DNA of 64,000 bases from Aphelocoma coerulescens (Eukaryota; Chordata; Aves; Passeriformes; Corvidae): positions 8,612,001 to 8,676,000 of the forward strand of contig NC_091017.1 in NCBI RefSeq assembly GCF_041296385.1. The letters are read 5' to 3'. Each line of letters opens with the position of its first letter. Within the stretch, counting starts at the first letter, position 1. The notes below the pieces were generated by a model. It saw nothing but the letters and a program-made list of their open reading frames with translations. It was not told the DNA's origin and ran no database searches. The position numbers and the translations under genes were made by a program. Below are positions 1 to 15,226 of this stretch, piece by piece.

Positions 1-2737
1 GACAGAGAATGAATCGCTTCACTTGAGCTTTAAAGGCCTCCTCTCAGCAGGGTTTATGATCTTAGCACACCGCCATGCTAACTGCAATGACATAGCTGCC
101 TAGTCAGTTCCCCAGAGGGCAAGGAATGTGCTGAAGTCTGGTAGGAGAAGACCATAGAGACAGACCATGAGGACATTTTTTTGAATGGGGACTGTTTTTT
201 TAGCGGACTGATCAACTCCAGATGCTAGCCCACGTTTGCCTTTTGCCTTTGGGCAAATCAGCTGGCATCTTTCCTGGATTAAATTATCTATAAACACAGG
301 GATGAGAGAAAGAGTGACTTGTCTCCTCTCCTTCAATGGTGGCTTAGCTATCAAAGAACTGCCAGCATAAGAGTAGCAGTACACATACCAGAACAAGCTA
401 CTTGTTATAAGATGCTGTTAACACTCCAGAAAATCTTACGTGGTGATAAGCCACTTATAAGAGTGCAGGGAAATTGGCAATCTAACTTTTACTGTTTGAA
501 AAAGATTACTTACATCCACAGGAGCAGGCATCTTGCAGTCAGTGTTGAACAGCCAAATAACATCACCAAGAGAATAGCACACATTTGAAACTTGTAATGC
601 TTTCTTCTGTGAAAGGCAGATAATCTTCTTCCAGTCCTTTCCAGGGGCACAGAGTAACAGGAGTACTTTTGAAGAAATTACATTGCTGAAAGCATTAAGA
701 GACTACACTTGCTCTTTTGGTGGCACACAATGCAAGACTCCTCTTGGGTCAGAGTCCATTCTGGTGCAACATCATTCATCTTTGCAGTAGATACTGCTGA
801 GTCAGGAGGATGATGTATGAAGGGAGACTTCATAAATCCACTGAGCAACAAACAGAACCAATAAAGCTTTCAGGATAATGCTGCAATGGAAGACTATAAA
901 ATTTTTTTCCTATAAACAAAAAATGGTCTGTATTTACCATCAGATCAACTACCTGCATCTAAATCTGATGGATCAAAGTTGATAACAGTGACTAAATACT
1001 CTGTTCAAGTGTTATCTGTCCAAGAACTGCCTTGATTTGTCATTTTATAAAGTCTGGACACCATTGAAGCTGGTTGATAAATGGTTGCTCACCAATAAAG
1101 ATAATCACTTAATTTCTAGGCTTGCCCCAGAAAATTCCAACTTTTTCTAAATCACTGAAGCACTTTATCAAAATATAAACAATGCTAATTAGTTCAGGAC
1201 TTTCCAAACTACCAGCTCATCTTAATTCACTATAGAAGACACTTGTCAGGTGTTTGCAAGAAAAATTGACACAAACAAATCCTGGGGGCGGAGGGGTAGG
1301 CAGCATGAGCAGAACAGGAGTTCAAGAAGACTTGAAGACTGTCTTACCAATGAATCCTCAGCTGAATATTTCCAGAAAATGATATGGGTGTACCCAGAAC
1401 TAGACACAAAAACAATCAGGTAAGACATGAGCATTATCTGATGCATTAATTTTTCTTGGAGAAAAATTTCATTTTTCAAGAGAAGATGGCAGACAAGATC
1501 ATCTTCCTTTCAGGTCGTAGACAGATTTTAGGATGAACAATACAGAAAGCTGGAAACCCTTACCTGAAAAGAAACCAGTATTATTATTAAACAGAAGAAC
1601 CTAAAGCAGCATGCAGACCTTGGTATTGTATTTCATAATCATTTAGCCAGGTGGAAATCTATGCTCAATTAATGGAACTGCAAAGATTTCCTGCTTGCTA
1701 AGGAAGCACATTTTCATGTTTTCTGGAGCACGGGGTATATTAGATCACATACTTTGCTACTGCTTTGTCACAGAACCAGTACAAAAACTGGTTATTTCCA
1801 CCATGACAAACGATCAAGCATAGATACTAATTCAGTTCCACATCACACTTGGTAAGGTTGACAGCTTCAGAAGGGGGAAAATCTGTAACTGCTTATTTGG
1901 CCAGATTGTCATGAAATGATGTGGGCATTTGCTGCACAGCGGGGGATGGCTTTTACTAGACAGGAGCTCAGCAGACAGGAAAGCTGTGTTTTGAAACTTG
2001 CAGACCTTGAGTTTCAATCCTGTTTCCTAGTGCAGGTCATATTGAGACAGACCTCTCTTTGTAACTTGTTCCACACTTTTGGAACCGCTACTGCAAGTCT
2101 ATTTGCTCACATACATTATTAATATCAGCTTCTTGTGTCATCACCCTTCTAACCTTCAGTCCAGCTATTTGAATTTCATTAGGCTATAACTAGACTCAGT
2201 TGAAACTTGGGGCTGAAAACAGACAAATTGCAAAATTTCTCTTACCTCGTTATTAAAGAATATATTACAGCATAAAAGATAAAGTTTACAAACTTCATGA
2301 TTTTAAATGGGGAAGAAAATGTTCTTCTCTGGTGAGGACAAAATGTAGCACTCCTCAAATACTGTCGTCTTCCTAGTATTATTTTAGAAGATTGCAAAAC
2401 TTGGTCCATTCCCTGAGAAGGTTGCAGTTGCAAAGAAATGTAGTTTTCCCAATGCAAAAGCATTCCTTTGGGTCCCCTTCCAAAAGCAAGAATCCACAGC
2501 AACATAAGGGTTTTCAAGAAATACAAGGGAGGAAGTGTATATGGATTTTCAGTCTAAGTGACTGCTCCCTGCTCTCGTCTTCTCCCAAGAAGCCTGAGAG
2601 ATGTGAGATCAGAGATGCTCTACCATGTGCAGTAGCAGAACATACAGCATTTCCTCCAAAGAAGAAAAGCTATGACAATTATTTTGTGGGGGTTTTTTTT
2701 AAGTTTTAAAACAGCATCTCAGCCATTGCTAAAAAAA

Positions 2738-2830
2738 CAAAAACAAAACAACAAATAAAGAAAAAAAAAATTCCAAACAAACAAACAAACCCGAACCAAA
2801 CCAGGAGGGAAAAAAAAAAAAAAAAAAAAA
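2738..2830. repeat. A-rich low-complexity tract
   Basis: Poly-A with AAAC/CAAA units, ending in a run of 21 A (2810-2830). Confidence 0.9.
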
Positions 2831-3917
2831 CCACAGAAAAAAAATTTTGTGAGCTTACTTTAAGGTTAGCATTTGAGAATTTTTTTTCACGTTAAATAGT
2901 TTTGCACACAGGTCGGGTGGTTCCATACCCGCAGTCACACAAGCAACCAAGGTTCACAAAAGATTTTTTTTTGTTCCATACTTTCACCCTCTAAAAGGTC
3001 CTTTTTTTGCATAGTAGAGAATTACACCACTTAAGTTTTTGACAAACATCCCTGAATATTATGAAAACCAGAGTTGTTAGTTTTTCTGTTAATCCTAAAT
3101 TCTCTTTGAATATGGTTTCAATGATTACTACAGTAATTCTCCTGTAGTTTTCTTAATGGCTGTTGCCTTTCTCTTTTCTTTGATTCCCATTCATGTGCTG
3201 TCTGGTACACTAGCTGTCCTTGACATTTCCTTATTAGGTTTACAAATAATCATTAATTTGTTTTGTGTTCTGCCTCCTGTTTCAATGATATATAGGCATG
3301 TCATTACCTTTCTAAAGTGTATTCATTATTTTTCTTCAAAAACATCTCACTACTTCTCACACGGGGTTCAAGGCAATTTGCATTGTACACATGAAATGGT
3401 GTATACTGATCATTTCACCTTCACTAAAGTGTGTGCTATCTGTTCTTTAGCTTTCATAATTAATGAACTTGTGATCTGAAGTCTCTTTCACTGATTGTTC
3501 TTTCCCTTGGTCTGTTTGAAAGGCATCACACTACAGCCAACAGAATACTAAATTCTGACTCGTGCTTGTTTCCTGCTCCTCGTTTTGTCCCAGGCCTTTT
3601 GATTGCACCATGTCCATGGTCCTCCCACCACAGAGGCAGCAAGACATACATAAAATATGAGTTTGTGCAAGGTGGGGTTTTTTGATTGGGGGTTGTGAGT
3701 TAAAGTGATCACCAGAGTTGAGACTCTCGTACGCCAAGAAGCTAGCTTGGGATGGCTTGCTTAAAGTCTCAGCAATCTGCTGTGGCTGACTTGATTGACA
3801 TTTACTGGCAAGTAATCTGAATTTGAAGCCCCCAAAGAAAAAAAGTTAATATTTTTCTCTACTTTTTTTTCCCCTAGCAGTTGTGGCAACCCAGTTTATA
3901 CAGTACTGCTTTCCTAC

Positions 3918-3922
<5 letters not shown>

Positions 3923-3963
<41 letters not shown>
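3923..3963. repeat. (TA)n microsatellite
   Basis: About 20 uninterrupted TA units. Confidence 0.97.
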
Positions 3964-3966
<3 letters not shown>

Positions 3967-6900
3967 GATATATTTTTAATTAAAAAGTTAAAACCACACC
4001 AAACCAGTTCAAAGTTTCACTCAAAATTCCTGATATTTAGACGCTATATTTTCAAAAGTAACAGAATTTTAACAGCCAGATAAAGAGATAGCTGTGTTTT
4101 CTTTAAGGTTTCTATCATGAAGAGAAACTGAGAGACCAAGAAAGGAGGCAGACTACCCTATCAGTGATTTTAAAACAGCAAAAGTCAGACAACCTCAAGA
4201 AAGGCACGTTAAAAAGAAAACATTTAGAGTAAGATTAATCTGATTTATACTGGAGAACCAGTATGAGTCCAGATATCTTATGTTCTGCCTTAAAGAGAAC
4301 AGTAACAAAAATCAGTTGTCATGTGGATTACATTTTTTCCTCATGCACACTAAGCTAATACTGAAAAAGTGATACGCTTTGTTATGTTATAAAGCAAGCT
4401 AGACTCCATATTCAGCCAAAGGAGTTATCTGTCCTACACTCTTAATGTGCATTAACCTGATCCATGCTGAGCATCTTATTTCTCTTCATAGTACTTTTCA
4501 AGCCACCATCCTTTATTTTGCTCTGGACCTTATGTCAACACCTGCATATGTGCAAACCAAGTGTAAACCACAATCATGTCAGGAGTGATGGCATTTCCTG
4601 CCCACTCTGTGAAAGGAATTATGCTGTGTTTAAGGCTGTTGGGAAATCTGTTCCAGAGTGTCTTGTAGCAGCCTTTTCCAACACAATCCAATTAAATTAA
4701 GCCCTGTTCTGTCCTCCATGTGATGGTCTGAAACTATAATGTCAAAATTAGGCGCCTCAGAGTTGAATGAGATTTATTTTTTTATGTGTGTTTCAATTGT
4801 TAACACAGTGGAGATGAATTAACTGCTATTTTAATTTCTTCCCAAGTGCTGAAAAAGGTTAGTTATTGCAGTTTCTCTGAAGTGAAATCTTACAGTGACA
4901 GTTTTCCCCCTTGTATACTGTATCTGTACAAATGACAACAAGAACGTGCAGCAGCATGTGGGATATTCTCAGCGTTTTACTAGGAAGTTATATTTGCAAT
5001 ATATTTGCCAGCATTTTCCTAATAAGTCTCTGTATTCAGGAGTCCATAACTCTACTGAAATTTCAGTCTCAAATGGAACTTTGCAAACAGATCCTCCACT
5101 CAGCAAATCTTTCTCAAGTGAGCTTCAAAAAAAAGCCATTAGATGGGAAAGTATTTGCATAGCTCATTACAGAAATGACATTACAACTGAAAAGAAACAA
5201 TACTTACTGTATTAGTTAATACATCAATGGGAACTCTATAAGCTATAGAATTGGAAAGTTTTTCTTAAGAAAAAATAAAAACTACATGGAAAGAATACTT
5301 CATCCTTCCTGAAAGAGGAAATTGTTAGTGTCATCTTTAAGAGAAGAATGGAAGAATTTTTTGAAAGGCAAATTATCATATATCCATCCCTTTCCTTGAG
5401 TTAGCCAGGTCATAACTATCTGTACCTATGCTAATACTGGGAATGTCTGAAAAAAATTACATGCAAGTAAGATATAATAAGAATTACATAGGTATATTCA
5501 TAGAAAATTTGAAGTTAAGTCTAAAAGTCAGACTCAACCCACAAAAGATACAAAAAAAAAAAAAAAATGCTTTCTATAGATCCAAGAAAGTGATTTACAA
5601 ATCCAAAATACAGTAGTGCCGTGGATTAACAGAATTAAAACCTGTTGTTCAGTAGGAGTAACACAAAAAAGGAAATAGAAGTCAACACATAACAAGTTTC
5701 AGCTGCTTTAATCCAGTAAAACTTGAGTGTCACAATGCAGCCAGTGCCAAAAAACAAATGACTGAGCTGCCCCACACCACTTCCATGGAATCAAAATCTA
5801 TTAACTGCCTGCACATCAATATTCCTTTGCAACGACCACTTTACATCTCAAGGCTAAAGACACACTCTCAAATGAAGTACATCATCAAGTACCAAATAAT
5901 TTAAAAGGTCATGAAGAAAGTTATGCTTGAGTAGTGTTGTAACAAATAAGCAAACCAAACAAGCAATAGCTCAACCCCTTCCAGTTTCTGCCTCACTTAG
6001 CACCGTCCCTCCCTTCTTCACACTGGGGTTTGAAACCTCAGACAGTAAAAGCTGTCATGTGTTTATTAACGTCATGAACATACAACACCTGAATGATCTT
6101 AATATCCTTGCTGCAACCCCTGAACCGTATAAACCAGCCACACCTGGCACTTTAAGACAATTGATAGTGCGTATTTTATGACATGTATGACTTTGACAGT
6201 GGCAACATTTGCACCCTTCCTAAATGTTTTAGAGTGGGAGAAAAAGTGGAATTCAAACCTCTCCCGTATTCATTTACTTGCATCATATCTTACTGAAGAT
6301 GACCTCAAAGATTATACACGTATCAGAATTCTCTAAGCATAACCTATAGCAGCACTGAGAATCTAATTCAGACAGGCTTTCATGCATGACTAACATTAAT
6401 CAACTTATAAATCATGATGTAGAAATTTAGCTTAAGAAAAATACAGTAATTTAATCAGTGTTGTACACCATAGTTCTATTTTTTTCATCAGTACCCATAA
6501 TACTGTATCATAAAGCTCATTTAATTCCACATGAAGCAGTCAAGCAGTGAACGCTAAAGCTTTCCTCAGACATCATTTAACCCAGCAAGCCTCAGGCACC
6601 AGTGGAAAAAGCCTGCAATTCGAGAACAGGGATAAATCCAATCATAACATGAGTTTGGAAATATTTTATGTCTCAATGACCAAATGCAACAAGATTGTAT
6701 TAGTAACAAAATCCTGACATTGATAATACTAATTATTCATAGCAAGACATACTGCATAAGAGGACTGTGATGTTCTGAGGTATATATTAATGTGTTAAAT
6801 ACATAAATCCAAGATAAATACAGGCTAATTTACACCTCCGTTACCCTCTTTAAGTTCCAATGGAATCATTATAGCAAAATGCGGATGCAAGATTTGACAA

Positions 6901-9900
6901 TTCCACCCCAACATGGGAAAGTCTCTCTCTATCACTCTTTCCTTCTGAAGTGATCAAAGAAGCATCCTTCAATCTCAGCAGGATGTATAAAAAATGTTTA
7001 CTGCTCTGTCCCTCACAACTCAATCTTCTGTCTTCAGTCAAAAACAGTGCAATAGGGAGATCAAAAAAACCTTACGCATCTACAGGCTGTTCTTTTAGAT
7101 TTCCATGACACCTGAGGGTTTATCTCTCAAAACGTGAAATGAAAACTGTGCAGCATCCCCCCTTTGTAGTAAGAAAACTGCTGAGGAAATCCTTATTTTC
7201 TTTTTATGCTAAGAGTTACAGATGACCATTCTCACACAGCAACAGAATCCCATTAAAACCAAACCCTTCATCGTCCGGCAATGATGCAGGAGAGTGTAAT
7301 TCTTCCCTGAAAGCAGACCATCAGTTGTCACTGAGCAGTGACAGTGGAGAAAATGCTTTCCTGTGGAGACCTGAGTCATCTGCCTGAACTTCTGCAACAT
7401 TCTTGCATTAGGCATTTGCCTGCTGAGCAGTTATTTGCAAACACAGCAAGAGATAAGCATGTTACCCATGAGAACAGAAGGGGAGGGGCAGAACCAGTAA
7501 AAAAAACTTTAAGAAAAGTGAGGAAATAGTATAAAATTTTGTAAATATCAGAACCAAGAAGTAGAAATAAACCTCACCCCAGCACTCATAAAACACAAAA
7601 GGTTCTGTAACACATTCCTTATAGCGACTTCTCCGAGCATTGAGAAGTACTTGCTCACATCTGGCACTTCAGAATTTTTACCTCTATTTCCACATGCTTT
7701 TTTGACCCAGCAATTTCTGTTTGCTGTTTTCTTACAACTTCAAGTACCAGGCTATAAAACCCTGAAAGAGCTGTTCAGACCACCAACTAAACTGAACCAT
7801 TTCATATCAACTGAACTCAATTGTTCTGTTTTAATTAACCACAAAAAGATCTAACCCCTTAGAAATTAACAGTCCTTTCATCTTCCAAGCAAGTAACAGA
7901 GTACAAACATCAATAAATTCTGAAGTGCCAGTTAAAACTTAAACTTCCCAGATGTTTTATTATTTCAATGTGTAGATGCATGTTGGAATAACCAGAATTC
8001 CTTCAAGAACTACCCCCCCAGCCCCACCATTTCATTAATAGTGAAGTCATTGATTCAGTAAACAAAATGGACCACAATGACAAAATAAAAAAAAAACAGT
8101 TCCAAAACCCTGTGGATCAAGTGATATCAAAGAAGTCTTGTCAGGAGGAAAGATAAAAAAACACATGGGAAGAAAAGATTTGGGATAAAAATAAGTGGAT
8201 TATTTTGAATTTTGGAAAAGCTGAAGAAGGAAGGTACTACAAAAAGCCTACACACTGGTTTGTTAAACCTTTTTTTATATTTTTTTCCCTTTTGTAGTAA
8301 TTTTCTCCAGTGCTGTCTCAGGTGTGACTGCACAGACCATGCAGCCTGACCAAGCTAGCAGAGGCTGTGGGCATGTTGGTGTTATCTGTCAGCTTTCAGA
8401 TTTTTACAGTAAATTATATGTACACTTGTGTAATGGCCTGTTTTAGTTATGGAATGTAAAATATAATTCCATGGAGAACCTACCATCAAGAAAAATAATC
8501 CACTTTTTCTCTTGTGAGAGAAATCTAATTACATGTTCAAATCTCCAAACATTTGAACTGTAATTTAAAAGAAAAACAGGTGAATTAGAAAGCAAAGATA
8601 ATAAGAACTAAACAGTTGTGAATGCCTGTAATATGGCTTGGCAATGTCTGTCTTACTTAAATCATACACATTTTAAAAAGTCTGTCTTCACAGATTAACA
8701 TTTTCCTTGCTCAACAAGAAGGAATAGCCCAGTTCGCTACAGCAATATCTACTGTTTCCTAAAAGGGAGCTTACAAAATATTCTGGCAGCCTCCAACTGA
8801 ATTGAAACTTGCACAGTAATTGAAAGGTAGAGGGAGGAGATAGACACAACACTGAGGATGTAATTTTATTCAGTTTAATGCAATCAATGTGAGCCATCAT
8901 TCCAAACGCACAAAGAGTCTTCATGGACTCAAAATACAAATATTGAACCTTTGGAAAGATTAGTACCATTCACAAAACTATACTCTTATCAGATAACAGA
9001 AATGTCTTCAAATTCATTCTTCTTTAAAAAAAAAAAAAAAAAAATTGCTATTTGCCATTGATGAAAAAAGAGCAGAAATTCATTCTCTACTTAGTGACTG
9101 TATTTATTTGAAGTAGAGATGAACAAACACACCCATGGAAAAACACTGGAAAATGTAGATTCAAACTCTAAATCCACTGTCAAAATTATAAACCTTCCAA
9201 ACAAACATGTCCTATACTGTGGTATTTGCAGATATCTGCACTCTGTTGTCATGGTCTCTGTGTCAACCTCAGCTTTCATAAACTCTGCAAATTAATTCTG
9301 AATTATTGTTGAAACAACTCCACAACAATTTAGAGCCTAACAAGTCTCTTAAACAGCTTTCAAATATGCATAACTAATGTATAATTTTATATTCTAAATC
9401 TGTGATCTAGTTATGAGGACATGTAACTGCACTGCAGAGAAATCACAATTCAGATGATCACAACTCCTCCCACATCTCTCCCATTACATGAAGGATAAAA
9501 AGTTATTTCACCGGCAAACCTCTCTTGAAATGTTTGGTTTCATTTTTTTTTTTTTTTTATTTTTAAAAACTCAAAACTCAGCCTTTCATGGCATGTTATC
9601 TGTAAAAATGTTCTTGGGAAATTTTAAGTGAGTTTCTAGTCTTCTTTGTACAGGAATATACTTGATGATATCAGCCGTAGATTAAAAAGAAAAATCCAGA
9701 AATTATTATATTTTTTAAAAGCTGTACTTTAAAGCTTCTTCCCATCTTTACCGTTTTCCATAGAGCAGTTTCATCTCATTACATGCCTAATAAGGAAGGA
9801 CTAATGTGATGCCTTTCAGTAATTCCTGCTCTTTTTATTTTTTCAAGAGAATTTGAAAGCACATGTTCCTTCTTTATGTGACTTAATGACAGACTAGTCT

Positions 9901-12047
9901 TATGAAGTGGGAATGAAGATCCTGTCCTTTTTGCCAAGACCAAGCTCAAGGCCTTGTGTGAAGAAACCTGTTCATACAATGCTTCCTGGTAAGCAAGTAG
10001 GGACTGAAAGATTTTAGGCCCAGAGAGCCTTGCAGAGAACATGCTCTTTACCAATTAATTCTGATTACCTTATAGATTGGAAGGACTGAAATACAGGGAA
10101 AGTAATTTGAATTTTACTGCTGAAAAAATATATTTGCCACTTCTACATTATATGACAACACATTAGTCACACAGTTAATTTAGGGACATAACTGGTCATC
10201 ATACAGTCATGAAATGAGTTCTGAAAAGTAGGAACTGTTTCAAAGGACAACTATTTTTTTTTTGGAAGATGTTAACAAGTTGCTTGCACCAAAGCCATTA
10301 CTAAGCATGCCACTGACTGAGAGAATGGATGCAGGAGTGCAGGTACCTCTAGAAGAAAAATAATATAATGTGCTGATGAATCACATATGCAGTACCTAGG
10401 TCTTACTCAGTGTTATTCTGAGTCAGTCTTCCTCATTAGAAATTGCATCTCTACTCTTTCTAAACTTAGTACAAAAAAACCCCAAACAAGATAACTTAAT
10501 GAAGATTTGATTAGTAACTTCCTGATCTTCAGTTATAGCCAGTGACAAAAAAAGCAGAGCATAATAAAAATTATGACAGGACTGAAAAAACCCCAAAACC
10601 CAAAGCCAAAGCCTAAAAATTCCAACATTCTTCTATTAACCTTAAGCCATCAGTTAGTGGAAGACACAAGCAAAATCTACTACAAGTATATCCTCAGCAA
10701 GATTAGTTGGACCAGAAAGGTAAAACATAAGGGGTATAGCAGTAGCTCAGCAACAGAAATACTTGGTGTTAGATTTTCATAGTGAGTGCCTTCACCACAT
10801 TAAACTGAGCTCATCAGGCAGGTTGTATATTGAGATTCCAGAAAAAACACAGCTGTGAAACTACTTAAGCTAAAACCCACATTTTCTACTTAAAATTTTT
10901 ACATCAAATTTAACATAATAAGTATCTTCTTCCTTTAATAAGGCGTCACAAAACATTTTCAATATCTAGCTCTTGAATAATCACATCAGCACACAGAAAG
11001 AACTTTATGAACTGTACTGGATCATTCAAACTATTTTCATGTAACAGTAAAATGTGTGAGCGAGCTAGGTGCTCATAAAGTTAAGTCAAACAAATTTAAA
11101 ATGTATAAGTTTAGCTTCAAAGCACTCACATCAGAAAAAAATGTGCTCAACAAGATTTAAACACATCAGGTTTAGGGTCTGTGCAGGAGAGTGTTTTTAA
11201 GTTGCAGTTATTTCCAAGTCAAAATCACCTCCATCTCCATTTATTTCAGAAAAAGAGAAATATGCTTTGATTACTTGTTTTAACTCCAGCTGTAATCCTA
11301 AGCAACACATTTTCTGACTTCTTGAGAGGGCAGCTATTTACAGGAAAGGAAGAGATTTTGCTTCTGTAATACATGTTTTCAGTTTGTGTACATTCATGAA
11401 CTGTTTTTTATGCCCATTTAAAACACTGCAAACTGCTTCAAAAGTATTACAGATTTATGTAAAAAGCCAAGTATTAATGCAAGATGATTTCTCCAAAGAG
11501 AATTCTGTAAAAGCAGGACATTCACTTAAAACTAAACCTGTAAATTTTATCTGTCTGCTCCTTTCTGATGGTGTTAATAATGGAGCATGGATACATAGAA
11601 AGCATGTGCACAGTTTAATATACAAACACTATATTTTTCTCAATAAATTTTCATATCTCCCCGTTTCAGCCACATGTACATTTTACTTGCTCATCTAATC
11701 CTATAGTGATTGTTTTCTGTGATTTTACTGTCTTTGAACGAGCTGAATAATTTCAAAACCTGAAAAGCAACAATATCGCACAACTTTCCATAAAGTTTGA
11801 AGTTTGCGAGCAAATCAGTTCTACATCTGCAGAAATACTATATAATGGATTACAGAAGAAAGGCTCATTAGATCTTTAGCATGTGAAGACCTAATATTGA
11901 ATCAGTAAGCACCTAGCTGGGAAGCAAAAACTACACAGTAATTAATGTACTATAGTATGCATGCATTGATTTTTACATGGACTATATTTTAGCAGTAATA
12001 ACGTCTGGCACCAGACTACAAATCAATAGGAGCCACTATTGTGCTGT

Positions 12048-12052
<5 letters not shown>

Positions 12053-12079
<27 letters not shown>
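12053..12079. repeat. Poly-A tract (27)
   Basis: An uninterrupted A run. No adjacent retrogene was recognised. Confidence 0.95.
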
Positions 12080-12080
<1 letters not shown>

Positions 12081-15000
12081 TAAGGATAACAATATTTTAT
12101 TTAACTGGCATGATCAGAGTTCCAGATCTCAATTTTGCTATTGCAGTTCTTGACATCATTTTAAATAGGATTTTCATTCCGAACTTATGTGAAATACATA
12201 TAAATAGCCAGTCTTTGTAGTCATGCTGATCTTTTCATAAGCAACACGCTGTCAAATTAAGAAAAAAGCAAAACATAAACATCAAATAGAAAAGGGACTA
12301 AGGCTCCTTCACGTGAGTATTCATGGGGATTTGTGTTTGCCATCACAGCTCAAACACCATGTTATGATTTGCTTCTCTTCACTGTTTTTCTTAGAATCGT
12401 TAAGCAAGTTTCAGGCTAATATATGAACACAAGATGGGAAAGAAACTGCATGGGTTTCCTGAAAAGGTGATATTAAGAGTATATTCAGAATCAAAGAAAA
12501 AGAAAAATTAATTCTGAAAGGTCAATATCTTGTTTAACTCTTGGAAGACCTCAATGGAACAGGGTGTGTAGCATCAGAGTCCAAATTCCATCTTCTCTAG
12601 CTATTTGCTGTAGACCCATAACCCTGCACAAGGGTCCAATTTGCCCATAATATAGAGGGATAAGTTAAGGGCTAGCTCCAAAAAAGGCTTTCCTAGAGAA
12701 AATGGCAGGCAAGTGGCTCAGGATGGAGGCTACAGGGGCCAAACAAGAAAGGCCTGTGTGTCTGGACCTGTGCAGTCATTTCATGAGCTTTCTTTCACAG
12801 ACTTAAAAAAAATAATAATTTTGTAAGTTGTAACTTCACAGAACCCCATGAAAATGACAGACAGAAAGAAAATCTTACACTAGTGAGAGGTGTAAGATGT
12901 ATAGAAATCCAAGGACAATTATGGTACATGTGAAGGTTATCTTGCCCTCCGTCAGAAATTATTTTACTTAAGACTTGAGGTCAAAAAAACCTTCAGAACA
13001 GTATAGCCAACATTATGGCATGCTAAAAATTATCATGGCAGACAAAAGAGTGGTCAATTAAGATTCACATTACTGATAACATAGCCCATTTTTAAAACGA
13101 AAGCCTAATAAAAGGAAAATAATATTAATTTAAGGGGAAAAAAAAATCAGTCTGTGTAATGTTTCTTTCTCACTAGCACCTACAGTTCTTTTACTTCCAA
13201 GGCAATACTAATCCTGCTTCCACTGTCTTTTCCTATTAGCAGTATACAGACAAGAAAAGTTGGCATGGGTAATTTAAAATTCATTGTCATTAGCACACAG
13301 AATGAAGCTGATGAAAGCAGTGTATTTTCCACTTTTTATAATGTGGTTAGCATTTGAGTATTTTTAGAATAAACAAAATAAATGTGTTTATATTATGAGG
13401 AAAATAATCTAAAAATTAAATTAGCATAATAACCTTTAAGAGAAAGTATGCATGCAACCTCTATAAAGGTTGCTGCTAATACACGGAAGAAAAAGCATTA
13501 TTTATTCTAGAATGTCTTTAGATTAGCAGGGTGGTTCTCCTATATACCAAAAGGTTAGAGTTTAAAGGCTATTATGGACCTAGAGATCCTGTTTGGCTCA
13601 GCAGGTGTTACAAACATGCAGCTCTGGGAGAAAGAAAAAACAAAATGGACAAGAGCTCCTGTGATCTTACCTTATAATTCTTTTCTAAAATACACTGCCA
13701 ATTTCAGAAATATTCAGCCAATATTTCCAAAGGGTTGTGATTTAACTGTTTTACCACATAACAAAAGACTTAAGCCCAGAAAGTAGTAGTTTGTGAAATC
13801 TAAATTAGGAAATACTCCTAATTTGTAATTTTACCTTAGAGTGAGGATTGAAAGCATTCAGCGACTCCCAGCATTTGATTTGCTATTTTTAGCGAGGAAA
13901 GTGTGTGATCTAGTGCAGCACCATTTGCTTTTTTAAATTGATTGCGCTGTCTTTTCGCTGGAAATAAATATACTATCCTAACACCATTTACATAAAAAAT
14001 CTGGAACCAACAGTGCCAAGCTGAAATGAAGAACAGCAGATCTGTGTTTGAGTGACCTTTACGTATAGTGTGCCCACAAAAACCTACTAACAAAATAAAG
14101 CTTTTTCAGGGCTGTCAGGTTTTACCAACACAAGGTTGGAAAGGATAAATCAAGATACAGCAGAAAGAGTAGCATGTGGTGAGGAAAATAAAACAAAACA
14201 GCACTCTTCAGAAGACAGGTTAGTTAAAGAGAATCCAGTATTACACTCACTCTGATCTGCTGGGTTTAGCATTCAAGCAGTTGAGACACTGATGATTTAC
14301 ATTTCAAAGAAAAAAATGAAGCTTGCTGATGATGTTCCACAGAGTATGGGTGAGACTGCCTAATTCTGCATGACTCATATCCATGGAAGCAATGCAAGCA
14401 CCTTCAGAGCCCACCCTTCCCAGCACTGTTCATGAAACTCGAGCCTTGTCTCTCTCACCCCAAACACCCACATTTACCAGTATAAAACCTGACTCAAGCA
14501 TGAAGGTAAACTGTTACAAGATTACAAGGATTCTGGTATATCCCTTTGTGAGAGTATCTAGGGGAACTACATCTAGGAAATTGATATAAGCAATGGCAGG
14601 TTTTTCACCTGCAGATGAATAATTAAGAAGTGAAGTGCTTCAACTGGCATCCATCTTGATTTCACTAATTTTTTTTCTTGCAGGTGGTATTAATGCAATG
14701 AAACCAACAGTCTCATTGTTGATTTCTGTCCATGTTCTTTTGAATTTGAATATATCTACAGCACCAGATGTCAACATATCCCCTAACACTGTATAGCACT
14801 AAATTTCTCAGAGGAAGACTTTGGTGCCTAACTGCCAAATTGCACTATCTTGAACCATTTTTAGGGACAGGTCCCCAATAACCTTAAGAAGACTTTTCTA
14901 ATGGGCTCAAATTGTTGTTGTGTAAAAAAGTGATATACACAAGAACAGCATTTGGCCATTCTCTTGTTGAACTTGAAGTTCGGATTCAATTCATTGCAAA

Positions 15001-15158
15001 GTTGAGAAAGAAATTTGCTTTCATTTAGATCCTTGACAAGTTTCTCCCTTGCTCACTGATCAAAAGCAGATTACAAGAAATTAGGTCTGAAAGGGTTTTT
15101 TAGGAGAATAAACATATGTGAGATATTCTCTTTAGAACCATGGTTTCTTCTGTCAGAT

Positions 15159-15226
15159 ACCATTGGATGGTTTGGGTTGGAAGGGACCTTAAAGATTGTC
15201 TTGTCCCAAACCCCCTGCCAGGGGCA
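15159..15226 (-). mobile_element. Short CR1 3' fragment
   Basis: The plus strand shows tttgggttggaagggacctt, then cccaaaccccctgccagggg, which is the reverse complement of the CR1 3' end. Only about 70 bases remain. Confidence 0.88.

Larger units (their letters stand above)
1..15158. other. AT-rich intergenic desert, no gene recognised
   Basis: No supported coding exon, RNA gene or sizeable recognisable transposon. Only homopolymer runs (for example 9026-9044 and 9543-9560), the TA microsatellite and chance ORFs. Confidence 0.75.

Noticed and set aside
3923..3963. TA repeat as a possible CRISPR-like or regulatory array
   Set aside because: It is a plain dinucleotide microsatellite without spacers.
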